Positions 18,757 to 27,443 of a stretch of DNA of 64,000 bases are shown here, piece by piece; the first letter of the stretch is position 1; each line of letters begins with the position of its first letter. The notes under the pieces are model-generated. The model searched no databases. It was not told the origin of the DNA and was given only the letters and a program-made list of their open reading frames with translations. Origin of the DNA: an uncultured Porphyromonadaceae bacterium (GTDB lineage: Bacteria; Bacteroidota; Bacteroidia; Bacteroidales; Muribaculaceae); the NCBI GenBank assembly GCA_947643665.1, contig CANRWW010000013.1, forward strand, positions 1 through 64,000, in the 5' to 3' direction. The translations under genes were made by a program, and so were the position numbers.

Positions 18757-19878
18757 TTATTGTTTATATGATTTTTTGTAAAATTTCTTTTTAACGACAA
18801 CGCACGGGAAAGTCTTGCGGCGTATCCTCACCTTAAGCGGCGTGCCAAGCGGCGCGAAACGTGCGTCAATAAGCGCCATAGCTATGCTTTTATCCACAGA
18901 CAACGCATGGTATCCGGTAGTAATGTGGCCTATTACATTGTCGTCAAGATCAAGCACCTCATATCCGTGGCGTGGTATCGCCCGATCCTGGAGTTCAAGC
19001 CCTACCACCTTGCGTGAAGCCCCGGCAGCCTTTTGTGCCGCCACCGGCTCGCGCCCGACGAACGCAGGTTTGTCAAGTTTCACAAACATTGACAGCCCCG
19101 CCTCCACAGGAGTTATGTCATCGGTAAGTTCGTCGCCATACAGAGGAAGCCCTACTTCAAACCGCAAGGTGTCGCGGCATCCGAGACCGCAGGGTACGCA
19201 ACGCCTGGAAGCCATAAGCGCATCCCAGATCTCCACAATCTCCTCGTCGCGCGCATAAATCTCAAAACCATCCTCTCCGGTATATCCCGTACGGCTTATC
19301 AATACCGGTGCGCCCCTGAATGAAGTTTCCTTGAAAGTATAGAAAGCAAGGTCTGCACATTGTATGCCGAGAACCTCCTCCACCACCCGTTCGGCATCAG
19401 GGCCCTGTATCGCCAGCTCCGAAGTGACATCGCTGATGAATTCCAGATCCACTTTGAAGAATCCGCCGCCGGGACGAGAGCCGTTCATCTGCCGTTCCAC
19501 CCATTGCTCGTCCTTCTCTATATTGGAAGCGTTTATTACCAGCAGGTAACGGTTGGCATTGAAACGGTAAACCAACAGGTCGTCCACCACTCCCCCACGT
19601 TCGTTGAGCATCATCCCATAAAGGCACTGGCCGTCATGCGCCGTACTGACATCATTTGTGAAAATATGGTTGACAAACTCGGTGGCGTCTTCCCCGGTCA
19701 CTATTATCTCACCCATGTGGGAAACATCAAACACCCCGCAGGCATTACGCACGGCATTGTGCTCCTCCTCTATGGAAGAATACTGAATGGGCATGTCAAA
19801 CCCTGCGAAAGGGCTCATAACCGCCCCGAGCGCCGTATGGCGGTCATGGAGGCAGGTTTTCAAAATTTCGTCCATCAC
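18757..19878 (-). CDS. gcvT: Aminomethyltransferase (T protein)
   Basis: 373 aa. Transfers the methylene group from lipoyl-bound aminomethyl to tetrahydrofolate and releases ammonia. The N-terminal FDVSHMGEI segment, the GYTGEDGFEIYA folate-site region and the DTLRFEVGLPLYGDEL stretch are diagnostic. Two ATG codons start the ORF in tandem; either is possible. It lies 80 bases downstream of lplA. The extreme C-terminus is unusually basic (KKKFYKKSYKQ). Confidence 0.96.
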   Translation of the reverse strand: MMDEILKTCLHDRHTALGAVMSPFAGFDMPIQYSSIEEEHNAVRNACGVFDVSHMGEIIVTGEDATEFVNHIFTNDVSTAHDGQCLYGMMLNERGGVVDDLLVYRFNANRYLLVINASNIEKDEQWVERQMNGSRPGGGFFKVDLEFISDVTSELAIQGPDAERVVEEVLGIQCADLAFYTFKETSFRGAPVLISRTGYTGEDGFEIYARDEEIVEIWDALMASRRCVPCGLGCRDTLRFEVGLPLYGDELTDDITPVEAGLSMFVKLDKPAFVGREPVAAQKAAGASRKVVGLELQDRAIPRHGYEVLDLDDNVIGHITTGYHALSVDKSIAMALIDARFAPLGTPLKVRIRRKTFPCVVVKKKFYKKSYKQ

Positions 19879-19958
19879 TTATAAGTTTTTATGGTACAGA
19901 TATTTTTGTTTTAAGGTTTGCATCCGATGCATAACGGACGCCCGACAAAGAGCCGGAA

Positions 19959-20993
19959 TCAGGAGGAAGAGGCTTCAAGGAGCATATCGGCAAGCTGTTC
20001 AGGCCTGAGATTGGGTATCAGTTTGTCCAGCTTCAACGAACCGAGACGCCGCATAAGCGCTTGGCGTGTAAGTTCACAGCCACAAAGCGGAGACAACAGG
20101 TGACGGTCCATATCACCCATAAGGAAGAAATCGCCCGAAAGGTCAATCGCCTCAATGCGCGGCACCTCATCGGAAGATGGCCGCAAGTCCACCACAAATT
20201 CCCCGACACCTTCCACCCTGTGGCGTGGAGACTTTATATGCCGGTGCCTGGTACCTGAGATCCAATCAGTGGCATAATACGGTTCCGCCAATTCCTCAAT
20301 AGCCTTGATATCGGCAGCGTTCAATTCAAGTGTACTGTGGCATAGCTCCCCACGCACAAAAGCCTGGAATTCTTCCATACCTATGGCAGAATGCTCCCGG
20401 ATGGTTGTCACATGCTTGCGGACCGAACTCACACCCTTGGCCTCCAGTTTCACACTTGAGGGGGTTATAGCCTGTTCCATGGCGGCCAGATCAGCATCAT
20501 ACAACATTGTGCCGTGTACTATCGCCCGGCTTTCGGTATGGTGCGAAAGGGTGTTTACAAGGTTTATATGATAAAAAGCATAACCGCTTACCTTGCGGTC
20601 CCCTATCATTATATCATTGCGTCCGGTAGTATGTGCCTTCCCGATACCCATGCGCCGCAATATGCCTGCCACGGTGCCGGTAAATTCCGTAAATGTCGAT
20701 GCCACAGACGAGCATGTGGTCACATGGCTGAACATTATGTTGTTGCGGTCGGCATACACACATCCTCCACCGCTTTTGCGACGATAAACACCAATTCCGT
20801 TACGGCGGCAGAACTCAACGTTTACCTCAGCTTCCATCTGCTGGTTGCGCCCGAAAATCACCGTGGGATCCACCTGCCACATAAAGAAATATTCACCCTC
20901 GAAATATCGGGCGAGATACTCTTCCATGGCCAGATAAAACGGTAGCCTTCTTGGCTTCCCGGAGGGTATGTCGGGCAAAAGGGCGTAAATCAT
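19959..20993 (-). CDS. lplA: Lipoate-protein ligase A
   Basis: 344 aa. Activates lipoate with ATP and attaches it to lipoyl domains. The motif YRRKSGGGCVYAD and the GRNDIMIGDRKVSGYA segment (catalytic lysine in KVSG) are intact, and a C-terminal accessory domain is present. It is the first gene of the glycine cleavage operon and stands behind a near-consensus promoter at 21027-21058. Its position suggests GcvH is the main target, so the operon encodes both the carrier and its modifying enzyme. Whether the substrate is scavenged lipoate or octanoate cannot be determined. Confidence 0.92.
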   Translation of the reverse strand: MIYALLPDIPSGKPRRLPFYLAMEEYLARYFEGEYFFMWQVDPTVIFGRNQQMEAEVNVEFCRRNGIGVYRRKSGGGCVYADRNNIMFSHVTTCSSVASTFTEFTGTVAGILRRMGIGKAHTTGRNDIMIGDRKVSGYAFYHINLVNTLSHHTESRAIVHGTMLYDADLAAMEQAITPSSVKLEAKGVSSVRKHVTTIREHSAIGMEEFQAFVRGELCHSTLELNAADIKAIEELAEPYYATDWISGTRHRHIKSPRHRVEGVGEFVVDLRPSSDEVPRIEAIDLSGDFFLMGDMDRHLLSPLCGCELTRQALMRRLGSLKLDKLIPNLRPEQLADMLLEASSS

Positions 20994-21026
20994 GGTCAGA
21001 TGCGGTTAGTTGCATTTCTTATTTCC

Positions 21027-21058
21027 CAAAGTTAGAAACTCTTCCCCAACTTCCCAAA
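21027..21058 (-). promoter_or_regulatory. Promoter of the lplA-gcv operon
   Basis: On the minus strand, TTTG (21058-21055) and TAACTTTG (21034-21027) are separated by 20 bases, an essentially perfect Bacteroidetes promoter. The start codon at 20993 is 33 bases beyond the -7 box. It is divergent from, and back to back with, the ruvB promoter. Confidence 0.8.
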
Positions 21059-21084
21059 TATTTTCCATGAAAGATTTTAATGGG

Positions 21085-21115
21085 TTGGGTATCTTCCGTG
21101 AAATGCGTAACTTTG
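21085..21115 (+). promoter_or_regulatory. ruvB promoter, nearly leaderless
   Basis: TTGG (21085-21088) and TAACTTTG (21108-21115) are 19 bases apart. Only 9 bases separate the -7 box from the ruvB ATG at 21125, so a transcript starting some 4-7 bases after the box would have almost no 5' leader. Confidence 0.75.
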
Positions 21116-21124
21116 TGTTATCTT

Positions 21125-22156
21125 ATGGATCAACAGGATTTCGACATACACAACAGCGCAGCCGAACGCGACAGGGAGTATGAACGCGCCCTGCGACCCG
21201 GACGCTTCGAAGCGTTTGCCGGGCAGGAGAAAATCGTGGAGAACCTGCGTGTGTTCGTTCAGGCAGCCCGCATGCGCGGCGAACCGCTTGACCACCTGCT
21301 TCTGCACGGTCCTCCAGGACTGGGAAAAACCACCCTCTCGGCAATCATAGCCAATGAACTCGGGGTGGGGTTCAAGGTAACCTCAGGCCCTGTACTTGAC
21401 AAGCCCGGCGACCTTGCCGGAATACTTACATCCCTGGAGGAAAACGACGTGCTCTTCATTGACGAGATACACCGCCTCAGCCATACGGTGGAGGAATATC
21501 TCTATTCCGCAATGGAAGACTACCGGATAGACATCATGATAGACAAGGGACCGGGGGCAAGATCGGTGCAACTAAGCCTTTCCCCATTCACACTTGTCGG
21601 CGCCACGACACGCAGCGGACTGCTCACACCGCCGCTGCGCGCACGTTTCGGCATAGACTGCCATCTGGAGTACTACGACCATGAAGTGCTTGAACGCATC
21701 ATCCTGCGCTCGGCCCGGCTTCTGGGAGTGGAGTGCATGCCCACCGCAGCACATGAAATATCCATGCGTTCACGCGGTACGCCCCGTATTGCCAACGCCC
21801 TGTTGCGCCGTGTGCGCGATTTCGCACAGGTGAAAGGCTCAGGGCGCATTGATCTGGAAATAGCCCGGTACAGCCTGGAGGCACTCAACATTGACCGTTA
21901 CGGCCTGAACGAGATAGACAACAAACTCCTCTTTACGGTCATCACAAAATTCAAGGGGGGGCCAGTGGGACTTTCCACCATAGCCACCGCAATGGGAGAA
22001 GATCCGGGTACTATAGAAGATGTATATGAACCGTTCCTGATAAAAGAAGGATTCATCAAACGGACACCGCGCGGACGCGAAGTAACAGACCTGGCATGGC
22101 GCCATCTTGGTTTCAACACTCCGGGAGACTGCCTTTCAGGACTTTTCAACAATTAA
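21125..22156 (+). CDS. ruvB: Holliday junction branch migration helicase RuvB
   Basis: 343 aa from ATG 21125 ([10 protein letters not shown]); the longer track ORF would start inside the promoter. AAA+ motor that drives RuvA-bound Holliday junction migration. It has Walker A ([12 protein letters not shown]), Walker B ([11 protein letters not shown]), sensor and arginine-finger segments ([18 protein letters not shown]) and the C-terminal winged-helix domain ([16 protein letters not shown]). Length and motifs are standard. It is followed after 11 bases by an unrelated flippase gene, suggesting a transcript that also carries surface polysaccharide genes. Confidence 0.98.
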   Translation: MDQQDFDIHNSAAERDREYERALRPGRFEAFAGQEKIVENLRVFVQAARMRGEPLDHLLLHGPPGLGKTTLSAIIANELGVGFKVTSGPVLDKPGDLAGILTSLEENDVLFIDEIHRLSHTVEEYLYSAMEDYRIDIMIDKGPGARSVQLSLSPFTLVGATTRSGLLTPPLRARFGIDCHLEYYDHEVLERIILRSARLLGVECMPTAAHEISMRSRGTPRIANALLRRVRDFAQVKGSGRIDLEIARYSLEALNIDRYGLNEIDNKLLFTVITKFKGGPVGLSTIATAMGEDPGTIEDVYEPFLIKEGFIKRTPRGREVTDLAWRHLGFNTPGDCLSGLFNN

Positions 22157-22167
22157 CATTCTTCAAC

Positions 22168-23631
22168 ATGGGGATCAAGTATCTCTTCAAAGACACCGCC
22201 ATCTACGGACTGAGCAGCATCGTAGGAAGGTTCCTCAACTGGTGCCTTGTGCCGATGTACACATACTGCTTTACTGAAGCGCAATACGGTGTGGTAACAG
22301 ACTTGTATGCTTATGCGGCAATAGCGCTTATCATACTTACATACGGCATGGAGACCGGCTTTTTCCGTTTTGCCAACCATGAACGGTTGGCAAAAACCGG
22401 ACAGGTCTATACCACCGCCCTCAGCTCGCTCGGAGTATCATCAATGATTTTCATAATCATCGGATGCTTGCTCTCACCCGAAATAACGCGGTGGCTTGAA
22501 TACGCCGACAATCCGGCATACATATGGACGATGGTGGTCGCCGTTGGGGTAGACGCGTATACTTCACTGCCGTTCGCTTACCTGCGTTACAAAAAACGCC
22601 CCATAAGATTCGCCACCCTGAAACTGCTGAACATCGCCGTAAACATAGGATTGAACCTGTTTTTCATACTGCTGTGTCCGGTGATATGGCGCACATCACC
22701 GGAATGGATAGCCTGGTTCTACCGTCCTGATTTCGGCATAGGCTACATATTCCTGGCAAACATGATCAGTTCACTGGTAGTGCTCATGCTCGTGATACCG
22801 GAAATATTTGCCGAAACCTACAGCTTCTCCGGCAAACTGCTGCGTGAAATGCTGCGATACTCCTATCCCTTGGTCATACTTGGGATAGCAGGTGTCATGA
22901 ACCAGACTATTGACAAGATACTCTATCCCATGCTGGCTCCCGACAAGGCTCTTGCCATGGATGGACTTGGTGTGTATGCCGCAAACTACAAGGTAGCCGT
23001 AGTGATGGTAATGTTCATCCAGGCATTCCGTTTCGCATATGAACCTTTCATTTTCGCCCAGAACAAGGAAAAGGGGGAGGATAAGACCCGCGCATACAGC
23101 GAGGCCATGAAATGGTTTGTGATATTCGGACTGTTTATCTTCCTAGGCGTGATGTATTTCCTTCCGGTAATCAAATATTTTATCTCACCCAAATATTTCT
23201 CAGGCCTGAGGGTTGTGCCGATTATAATGCTCGGGGAGTTCTTCTTCGGCATATTCTTCAATCTTTCCCTATGGTACAAACTTACCGACAAGACCATCTG
23301 GGGCACATGGTTCTCCCTGGCAGGGCTTGCGGTGACACTTATCTTGAACTTCGCTTTCGTTCCGGTTTACGGATATATAGCATGCGCATGGGCAGCTTTC
23401 TGCAGTTACGGCTTCATGATGGTGGCGAGCTATATTGTCGGCAAGAAGATGTATCCCATAGATTACGGCATCAAGCGTCTTGCCCTCTATTTCCTGGGAG
23501 CTATGGCGCTATGGGGTGTATCCGGTTTGGTCGCCACCGGCAATAACCTGATTGACTTTCCGGTGCGTGCCGTACTGTTGTGTATATTTGCCGCCGTGAC
23601 ATACCTGTGCGAAATCAGAAAGAAACGATGA
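22168..23631 (+). CDS. Polysaccharide flippase (Wzx-like, MOP superfamily)
   Basis: 487 aa from ATG 22168 (MGIKYLFKDTAIYGLSS). A multi-pass membrane protein with about 12-14 hydrophobic segments and the N-terminal KDTAIYGLSSIVGRFLNW pattern of O-antigen/polysaccharide translocases, which flip lipid-linked oligosaccharides across the inner membrane. It begins 11 bases after ruvB and overlaps the following glycosyltransferase by 4 bases (ATGA), so it is translationally coupled to a sugar transferase. The glycan is unknown. The track's 24-residue N-terminal extension overlaps ruvB and is not used. Confidence 0.88.
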   Translation: MGIKYLFKDTAIYGLSSIVGRFLNWCLVPMYTYCFTEAQYGVVTDLYAYAAIALIILTYGMETGFFRFANHERLAKTGQVYTTALSSLGVSSMIFIIIGCLLSPEITRWLEYADNPAYIWTMVVAVGVDAYTSLPFAYLRYKKRPIRFATLKLLNIAVNIGLNLFFILLCPVIWRTSPEWIAWFYRPDFGIGYIFLANMISSLVVLMLVIPEIFAETYSFSGKLLREMLRYSYPLVILGIAGVMNQTIDKILYPMLAPDKALAMDGLGVYAANYKVAVVMVMFIQAFRFAYEPFIFAQNKEKGEDKTRAYSEAMKWFVIFGLFIFLGVMYFLPVIKYFISPKYFSGLRVVPIIMLGEFFFGIFFNLSLWYKLTDKTIWGTWFSLAGLAVTLILNFAFVPVYGYIACAWAAFCSYGFMMVASYIVGKKMYPIDYGIKRLALYFLGAMALWGVSGLVATGNNLIDFPVRAVLLCIFAAVTYLCEIRKKR

Positions 23632-24863
23632 AAGCCGTTTTCCTATGTACCAACGACCGGACTGGAGGAGCTGCCATAGTCACATACCGGCTGATGGAGG
23701 CTCTTGCAGGATCGGGAGTGGATGCCCGCATGGTCGTGGCACACAAGAAATCAACATCCGGGAGGGTAAGCACCGTGGGAAAGTGGCGCTACCGGCTGTC
23801 GTTCCTGGCCGAGAGGCTTGACATATTTCTCCGTTCGGGATTCAGACGGGCAGACCTCTGGAAAGCAGATACGGCGCGGTTCGGATGCGGCATATCCCGC
23901 CATCCATGGGTCAAAGAAGCCGATGTGGTAGTGCTCTCATGGGTGAACCAGGGGCTGGTATCGCTAACTGACATACGGAGGATACATGCCATGGGAAAAC
24001 GCATTTTCTGGACGATGCACGACATGTGGTGTTGCACAGGCGTGTGCCACCATTCAGAAGCATGCATGCGTTTTGAAGGGAAATGCGGACTATGCCCGTT
24101 GCTTGGAAAGCGATCCGGCACAGACCTCTCTACCAAAATACAACGCCGGAAAGCGTCGCTGTATGCCGAAGTGCCTATCACATTCATACCTGTAAGCAAC
24201 TGGCTCGCTGCCCAATGCCGCAAAAGCTCACTTATGCGGACTGCAAAAATAGAAGTGATACCGAACGCACTGCCGATTGAAAGTTTCGCTACAAACCCCA
24301 TCGTTTCACGCCATGAAATAGGGTTGCCGGAAAAAGGCGACCTGATAATATTCGCCGCCGCACGCATTGACGATCCCATCAAGAATCTTCCATTGGCCAT
24401 CGCCACACTTAACAAGCTCCATGACACACATTTCAACGGGACAGACCGATCACCGGTAGCGGTATTTTGCGGCACAATAAAAGATACCACATCGCTTGAC
24501 GGACTAAGGCTGCCTTACGTACATATGGGGACAGTAGATCCGTCAATGATGGCCCAGATCTTCGCACACGCCACAGTCGTGCTATCAACATCAGTGCGTG
24601 AGACGCTTCCAGGCACATTGATAGAGGGTATGGCAGCCGGGGCGGTTCCGGTCACCACAGGACACGGCGGACAGGCAGACATAATAGACCACGGCACCGA
24701 CGGCTACATCAGCAATGACGACAACCCAGAGACACTTGCCACATTTGTATCCCTCGCCATATCGTCGCCGTTTCCCCGAAAACAACAGCATGAGGCCGCA
24801 TTGCGGAGGTTCGCATCAGCCGAAATCGCCGCACGCATGTATAGGCTGCTCGCATCAGTCTGA
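23628..24863 (+). CDS. Glycosyltransferase family 4
   Basis: 411 aa from the ATG at 23628, which overlaps the flippase stop (ATGA). Retaining GT-B enzyme; the C-terminal Rossmann half shows FAAARIDDPIKNLPLAI, the acidic SVRETLPGTLIEGMAAG and PVTTGHGGQADII, the donor-nucleotide site pattern of GT4. The N-terminal half carries a Cys/His-rich stretch (CHHSEACMRFEGKCGLCPL) typical of one GT4 subgroup. It probably adds a sugar to the lipid-linked glycan moved by the flippase. Its 3' end overlaps the convergent lipoprotein gene by 9 bases. Confidence 0.88.
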   Translation: MKAVFLCTNDRTGGAAIVTYRLMEALAGSGVDARMVVAHKKSTSGRVSTVGKWRYRLSFLAERLDIFLRSGFRRADLWKADTARFGCGISRHPWVKEADVVVLSWVNQGLVSLTDIRRIHAMGKRIFWTMHDMWCCTGVCHHSEACMRFEGKCGLCPLLGKRSGTDLSTKIQRRKASLYAEVPITFIPVSNWLAAQCRKSSLMRTAKIEVIPNALPIESFATNPIVSRHEIGLPEKGDLIIFAAARIDDPIKNLPLAIATLNKLHDTHFNGTDRSPVAVFCGTIKDTTSLDGLRLPYVHMGTVDPSMMAQIFAHATVVLSTSVRETLPGTLIEGMAAGAVPVTTGHGGQADIIDHGTDGYISNDDNPETLATFVSLAISSPFPRKQQHEAALRRFASAEIAARMYRLLASV

Positions 24864-25397
24864 CACATATCCCACACCCAATGCAGACAGCAACACAAAC
24901 CTGTCAGGAAGCGGATAATCAGAATAAGATGCCGTGATGACAAGATCGGCAGACACGATATATATGCGCGGCACTACCGAGGATGCAAACAGATGGTAGA
25001 CCGCGGCATCGGATTGCGCCGAATATGGGAGCGAAAGACCGTTGTCGCGCCAGTATGCGCCCACTTCAGCCTCCCCCTCCCCACGGGATATACATACGAA
25101 CTCCACATCAGCCGCTTCACCGGATTTTACAATATCATACACCTCCTGCACCACAGGCAATTCCCTGCGGCAGTCGGCACACCCGGTATCAAAAAACATT
25201 ATAAGCGACCTTTTCCCCTCAAGCATGCCGGTTGAAAGCAGTGTGCCGTCATCCATTGCCACCTCAAATGACGGGCACCTATCACCGACACCGATAGACC
25301 ATGGTTCTTCAATACTGTCTGTGACGCAACCGGATAACAACACCGGCAGAAGCATACCGCCTATAATTCCACTTTTATGTGAACATATCATTCCCAT
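24855..25397 (-). CDS. Thioredoxin-fold (TlpA/ResA-like) lipoprotein
   Basis: 180 aa. A signal peptide ends in a lipobox (LPVLLSGC). The rest is a redoxin domain: FEVAMDDGTLLSTGMLEGKR, then IMFFDTGCADCRREL, in which CADC replaces the more usual WCxxC, and a later VVPRIYIVS segment with the cis-proline context. It likely acts as a periplasmic or surface thiol reductase or peroxide-linked protein; the partner is unknown. It lies 27 bases downstream of the acyl-CoA synthetase gene and overlaps the convergent glycosyltransferase by 9 bases. The start could also be the internal ATG two codons later. Confidence 0.82.
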   Translation of the reverse strand: MGMICSHKSGIIGGMLLPVLLSGCVTDSIEEPWSIGVGDRCPSFEVAMDDGTLLSTGMLEGKRSLIMFFDTGCADCRRELPVVQEVYDIVKSGEAADVEFVCISRGEGEAEVGAYWRDNGLSLPYSAQSDAAVYHLFASSVVPRIYIVSADLVITASYSDYPLPDRFVLLSALGVGYVSD

Positions 25398-25424
25398 AAG
25401 GCGAAATTACGAAAAAACATCGGT

Positions 25425-27164
25425 TCAGCAATGTCCGGGACGAAGACGGCGGGAATTGCGGGACTTAGCTTCCGAGGCTTTCTTTACGGAGCCGGCAGCC
25501 CGGTTTACCGCATCAGAGGCACGTATCGCCACTCGGCGTATCTTGCCGGAAATGGTTTTGGGAAGCTCGTTTACAAATTCCACGACACGTGGATATTTGT
25601 ATGGAGCGGTAACACGCTTCACATGGTTCTGTATCTCCCTGACCAGTTCAGGTCCAGCCTTCTTGACATAATCACGTGCCAGCACAATAGTGGCCTTCAC
25701 CACCTGCCCGCGCACCTCGTCGGGAACAGCCGTAATAGCACATTCCACTACTGCGGGATGGGTAAGGCACGCGCTCTCCACCTCAAACGGGCCAATACGG
25801 TAACCAGACGACTTGATCACATCGTCTTTCCTGCCGACAAACCAGAAATAGCCGTCCTCGTCACACCACGCCACATCTCCGGTGTGGTAAAGACCGTCGT
25901 GCCATGCAAAACCTGTAAGTTCCGGATCATCAAGGTACTCCTTGAAAAGACCAAGCGGCTTCCATTTGCCATCCGGCACAGATATCACAATCTCTCCCTG
26001 CTCCCCAACCGGAGACGGCGAACCATCGTTGCGGGCTATATATATGTCATACTGCGGATTAGGCTTGCCCATGGAACCAGGCTTCGGTATCATGCCTGGA
26101 AAATTGCCTACAGTGAGAGTAGTTTCGGTTTGCCCGAAACCCTCCATGAGAGATATGCCTGTAAGCTCCTTCCAGCGCTCGAACACACTCGGATTCAGCG
26201 CCTCACCCGCAATAGTACAATAACGCAAAGCACTCAGGTCATATTTAGAAATATCCTCGCGGATCATGAAACGGAATACAGTGGGAGGGGCACAAAACGA
26301 GTTGATCCGGTATTTCTCCATCATACGCAGCAGATCGGCAGGCACGAACTTATCGAAATCATAAACAAACACATCAGCCCCCACAATCCACTGGCCATAC
26401 AGTTTGCCCCATACGGCCTTTCCCCATCCGGTATCGGCAAGCGTCAAGTGAAGGTCACCCTTCCTGAGGTTGTGCCAACAATAGGCAGTGGCAATATGGC
26501 CGAGAGGATATGTGAAATCATGCGCCACCATCTTAGGCTCACCGGAAGTACCTGAAGTGAAATAAAGCAACATCACATCCGAGTTGTCATTGGGATGTTC
26601 CGGACGCACAAAAGAGGGGGCACACTCTATCCCTGCATTGAAATCCAGCCATCCCACCGGAACATCCGGGCCGGTGGAAACAAGCCATTCAAGCGTGGGA
26701 CAATGCGGCCTGGCTTTCTCTACATGGTTGATTATAATCTCGTCGCCGGCGGCAATTATCGCCTTTATATGCGCTTTCCCACAACGGTATTCGATATCCT
26801 CTTCCGTAAGCAAGTGGGTTGCCGGGATTGCCACGGCACCGAGTTTGTGGAGCGCCACTATTGAAAACCAGAACTGGTAACGGCGTTTCAACATCAGCAT
26901 GACCCTGTCCCCCTTACCGATCCCCAGCGACTGGAAAAAAGCGGCTGTGCGATCGGTATAATCCTTCAGCTCGCCAAAAGTAAACCTCCTTTCACCTCCG
27001 TGCTCGTCTGTCCATAACAGCGCCTCACGGCCAGGCTCCTCAGCCGCCCATGCGTCAACCACATCATATCCGAAGTTGAAATTATCAGGAACTTTCACCT
27101 TGAAATTCTTAACAAGACCGTCATACCCGTTGAAATCAGTATGATCCAAAAATCTTTCTACCAT
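25425..27164 (-). CDS. AMP-forming acyl-CoA synthetase (acetyl/medium-chain type)
   Basis: 579 aa adenylate-forming enzyme that converts a carboxylic acid, ATP and CoA into acyl-CoA. The P-loop LLYFTSGTSGEPKMV, the MEGFGQTETTLTVG motif, the YHTGDVAW hinge-region motif and the C-terminal PKTISGKIRR lysine are present. The sequence resembles medium-chain acyl-CoA synthetases more than the longer acetyl-CoA synthetases, but the substrate is not fixed by motifs. The C-terminus carries an extra basic tail of about 25 residues. It is the first gene of a two-gene unit with the thioredoxin-fold lipoprotein. The 279 bases upstream contain no good -7 box that I could find. Confidence 0.9.
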   Translation of the reverse strand: MVERFLDHTDFNGYDGLVKNFKVKVPDNFNFGYDVVDAWAAEEPGREALLWTDEHGGERRFTFGELKDYTDRTAAFFQSLGIGKGDRVMLMLKRRYQFWFSIVALHKLGAVAIPATHLLTEEDIEYRCGKAHIKAIIAAGDEIIINHVEKARPHCPTLEWLVSTGPDVPVGWLDFNAGIECAPSFVRPEHPNDNSDVMLLYFTSGTSGEPKMVAHDFTYPLGHIATAYCWHNLRKGDLHLTLADTGWGKAVWGKLYGQWIVGADVFVYDFDKFVPADLLRMMEKYRINSFCAPPTVFRFMIREDISKYDLSALRYCTIAGEALNPSVFERWKELTGISLMEGFGQTETTLTVGNFPGMIPKPGSMGKPNPQYDIYIARNDGSPSPVGEQGEIVISVPDGKWKPLGLFKEYLDDPELTGFAWHDGLYHTGDVAWCDEDGYFWFVGRKDDVIKSSGYRIGPFEVESACLTHPAVVECAITAVPDEVRGQVVKATIVLARDYVKKAGPELVREIQNHVKRVTAPYKYPRVVEFVNELPKTISGKIRRVAIRASDAVNRAAGSVKKASEAKSRNSRRLRPGHC

Positions 27165-27404
27165 AAACCTATTGCATTTACACGACTGATCCGGCTGTAT
27201 TTGCCGGACTACATCCCTTTTATACCTATCGTTTTAGAAACTCTTATTGAAAAACACCCGAAATTTAACAAAAGATTTTGCATATGCCAAACAAGCTACA
27301 TTATTTAATCATCCGCACAGCACTTCTAAACAAGCGTTAAAAATGGCATATCGTTCAAAAATTCAATTCTTTAGGCATTTTAACAGTGTGCAATCACCCC
27401 ATAA

Positions 27405-27437
27405 CTTGTACTATTCAGTGGAAAAACATTAACTTTG
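27405..27437 (+). promoter_or_regulatory. dnaX promoter, nearly leaderless
   Basis: CTTG (27405-27408) and TAACTTTG (27430-27437) are 21 bases apart. The dnaX ATG at 27444 follows the -7 box after just 6 bases, so the mRNA would start at or a few bases before the start codon. Confidence 0.72.
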
Positions 27438-27443
27438 TAGAGT

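Noticed and set aside
25431-26555. 374-codon plus-strand ORF opposite the acyl-CoA synthetase
   Set aside because: Antisense to a gene with all adenylate-forming motifs; no promoter or protein-like pattern.
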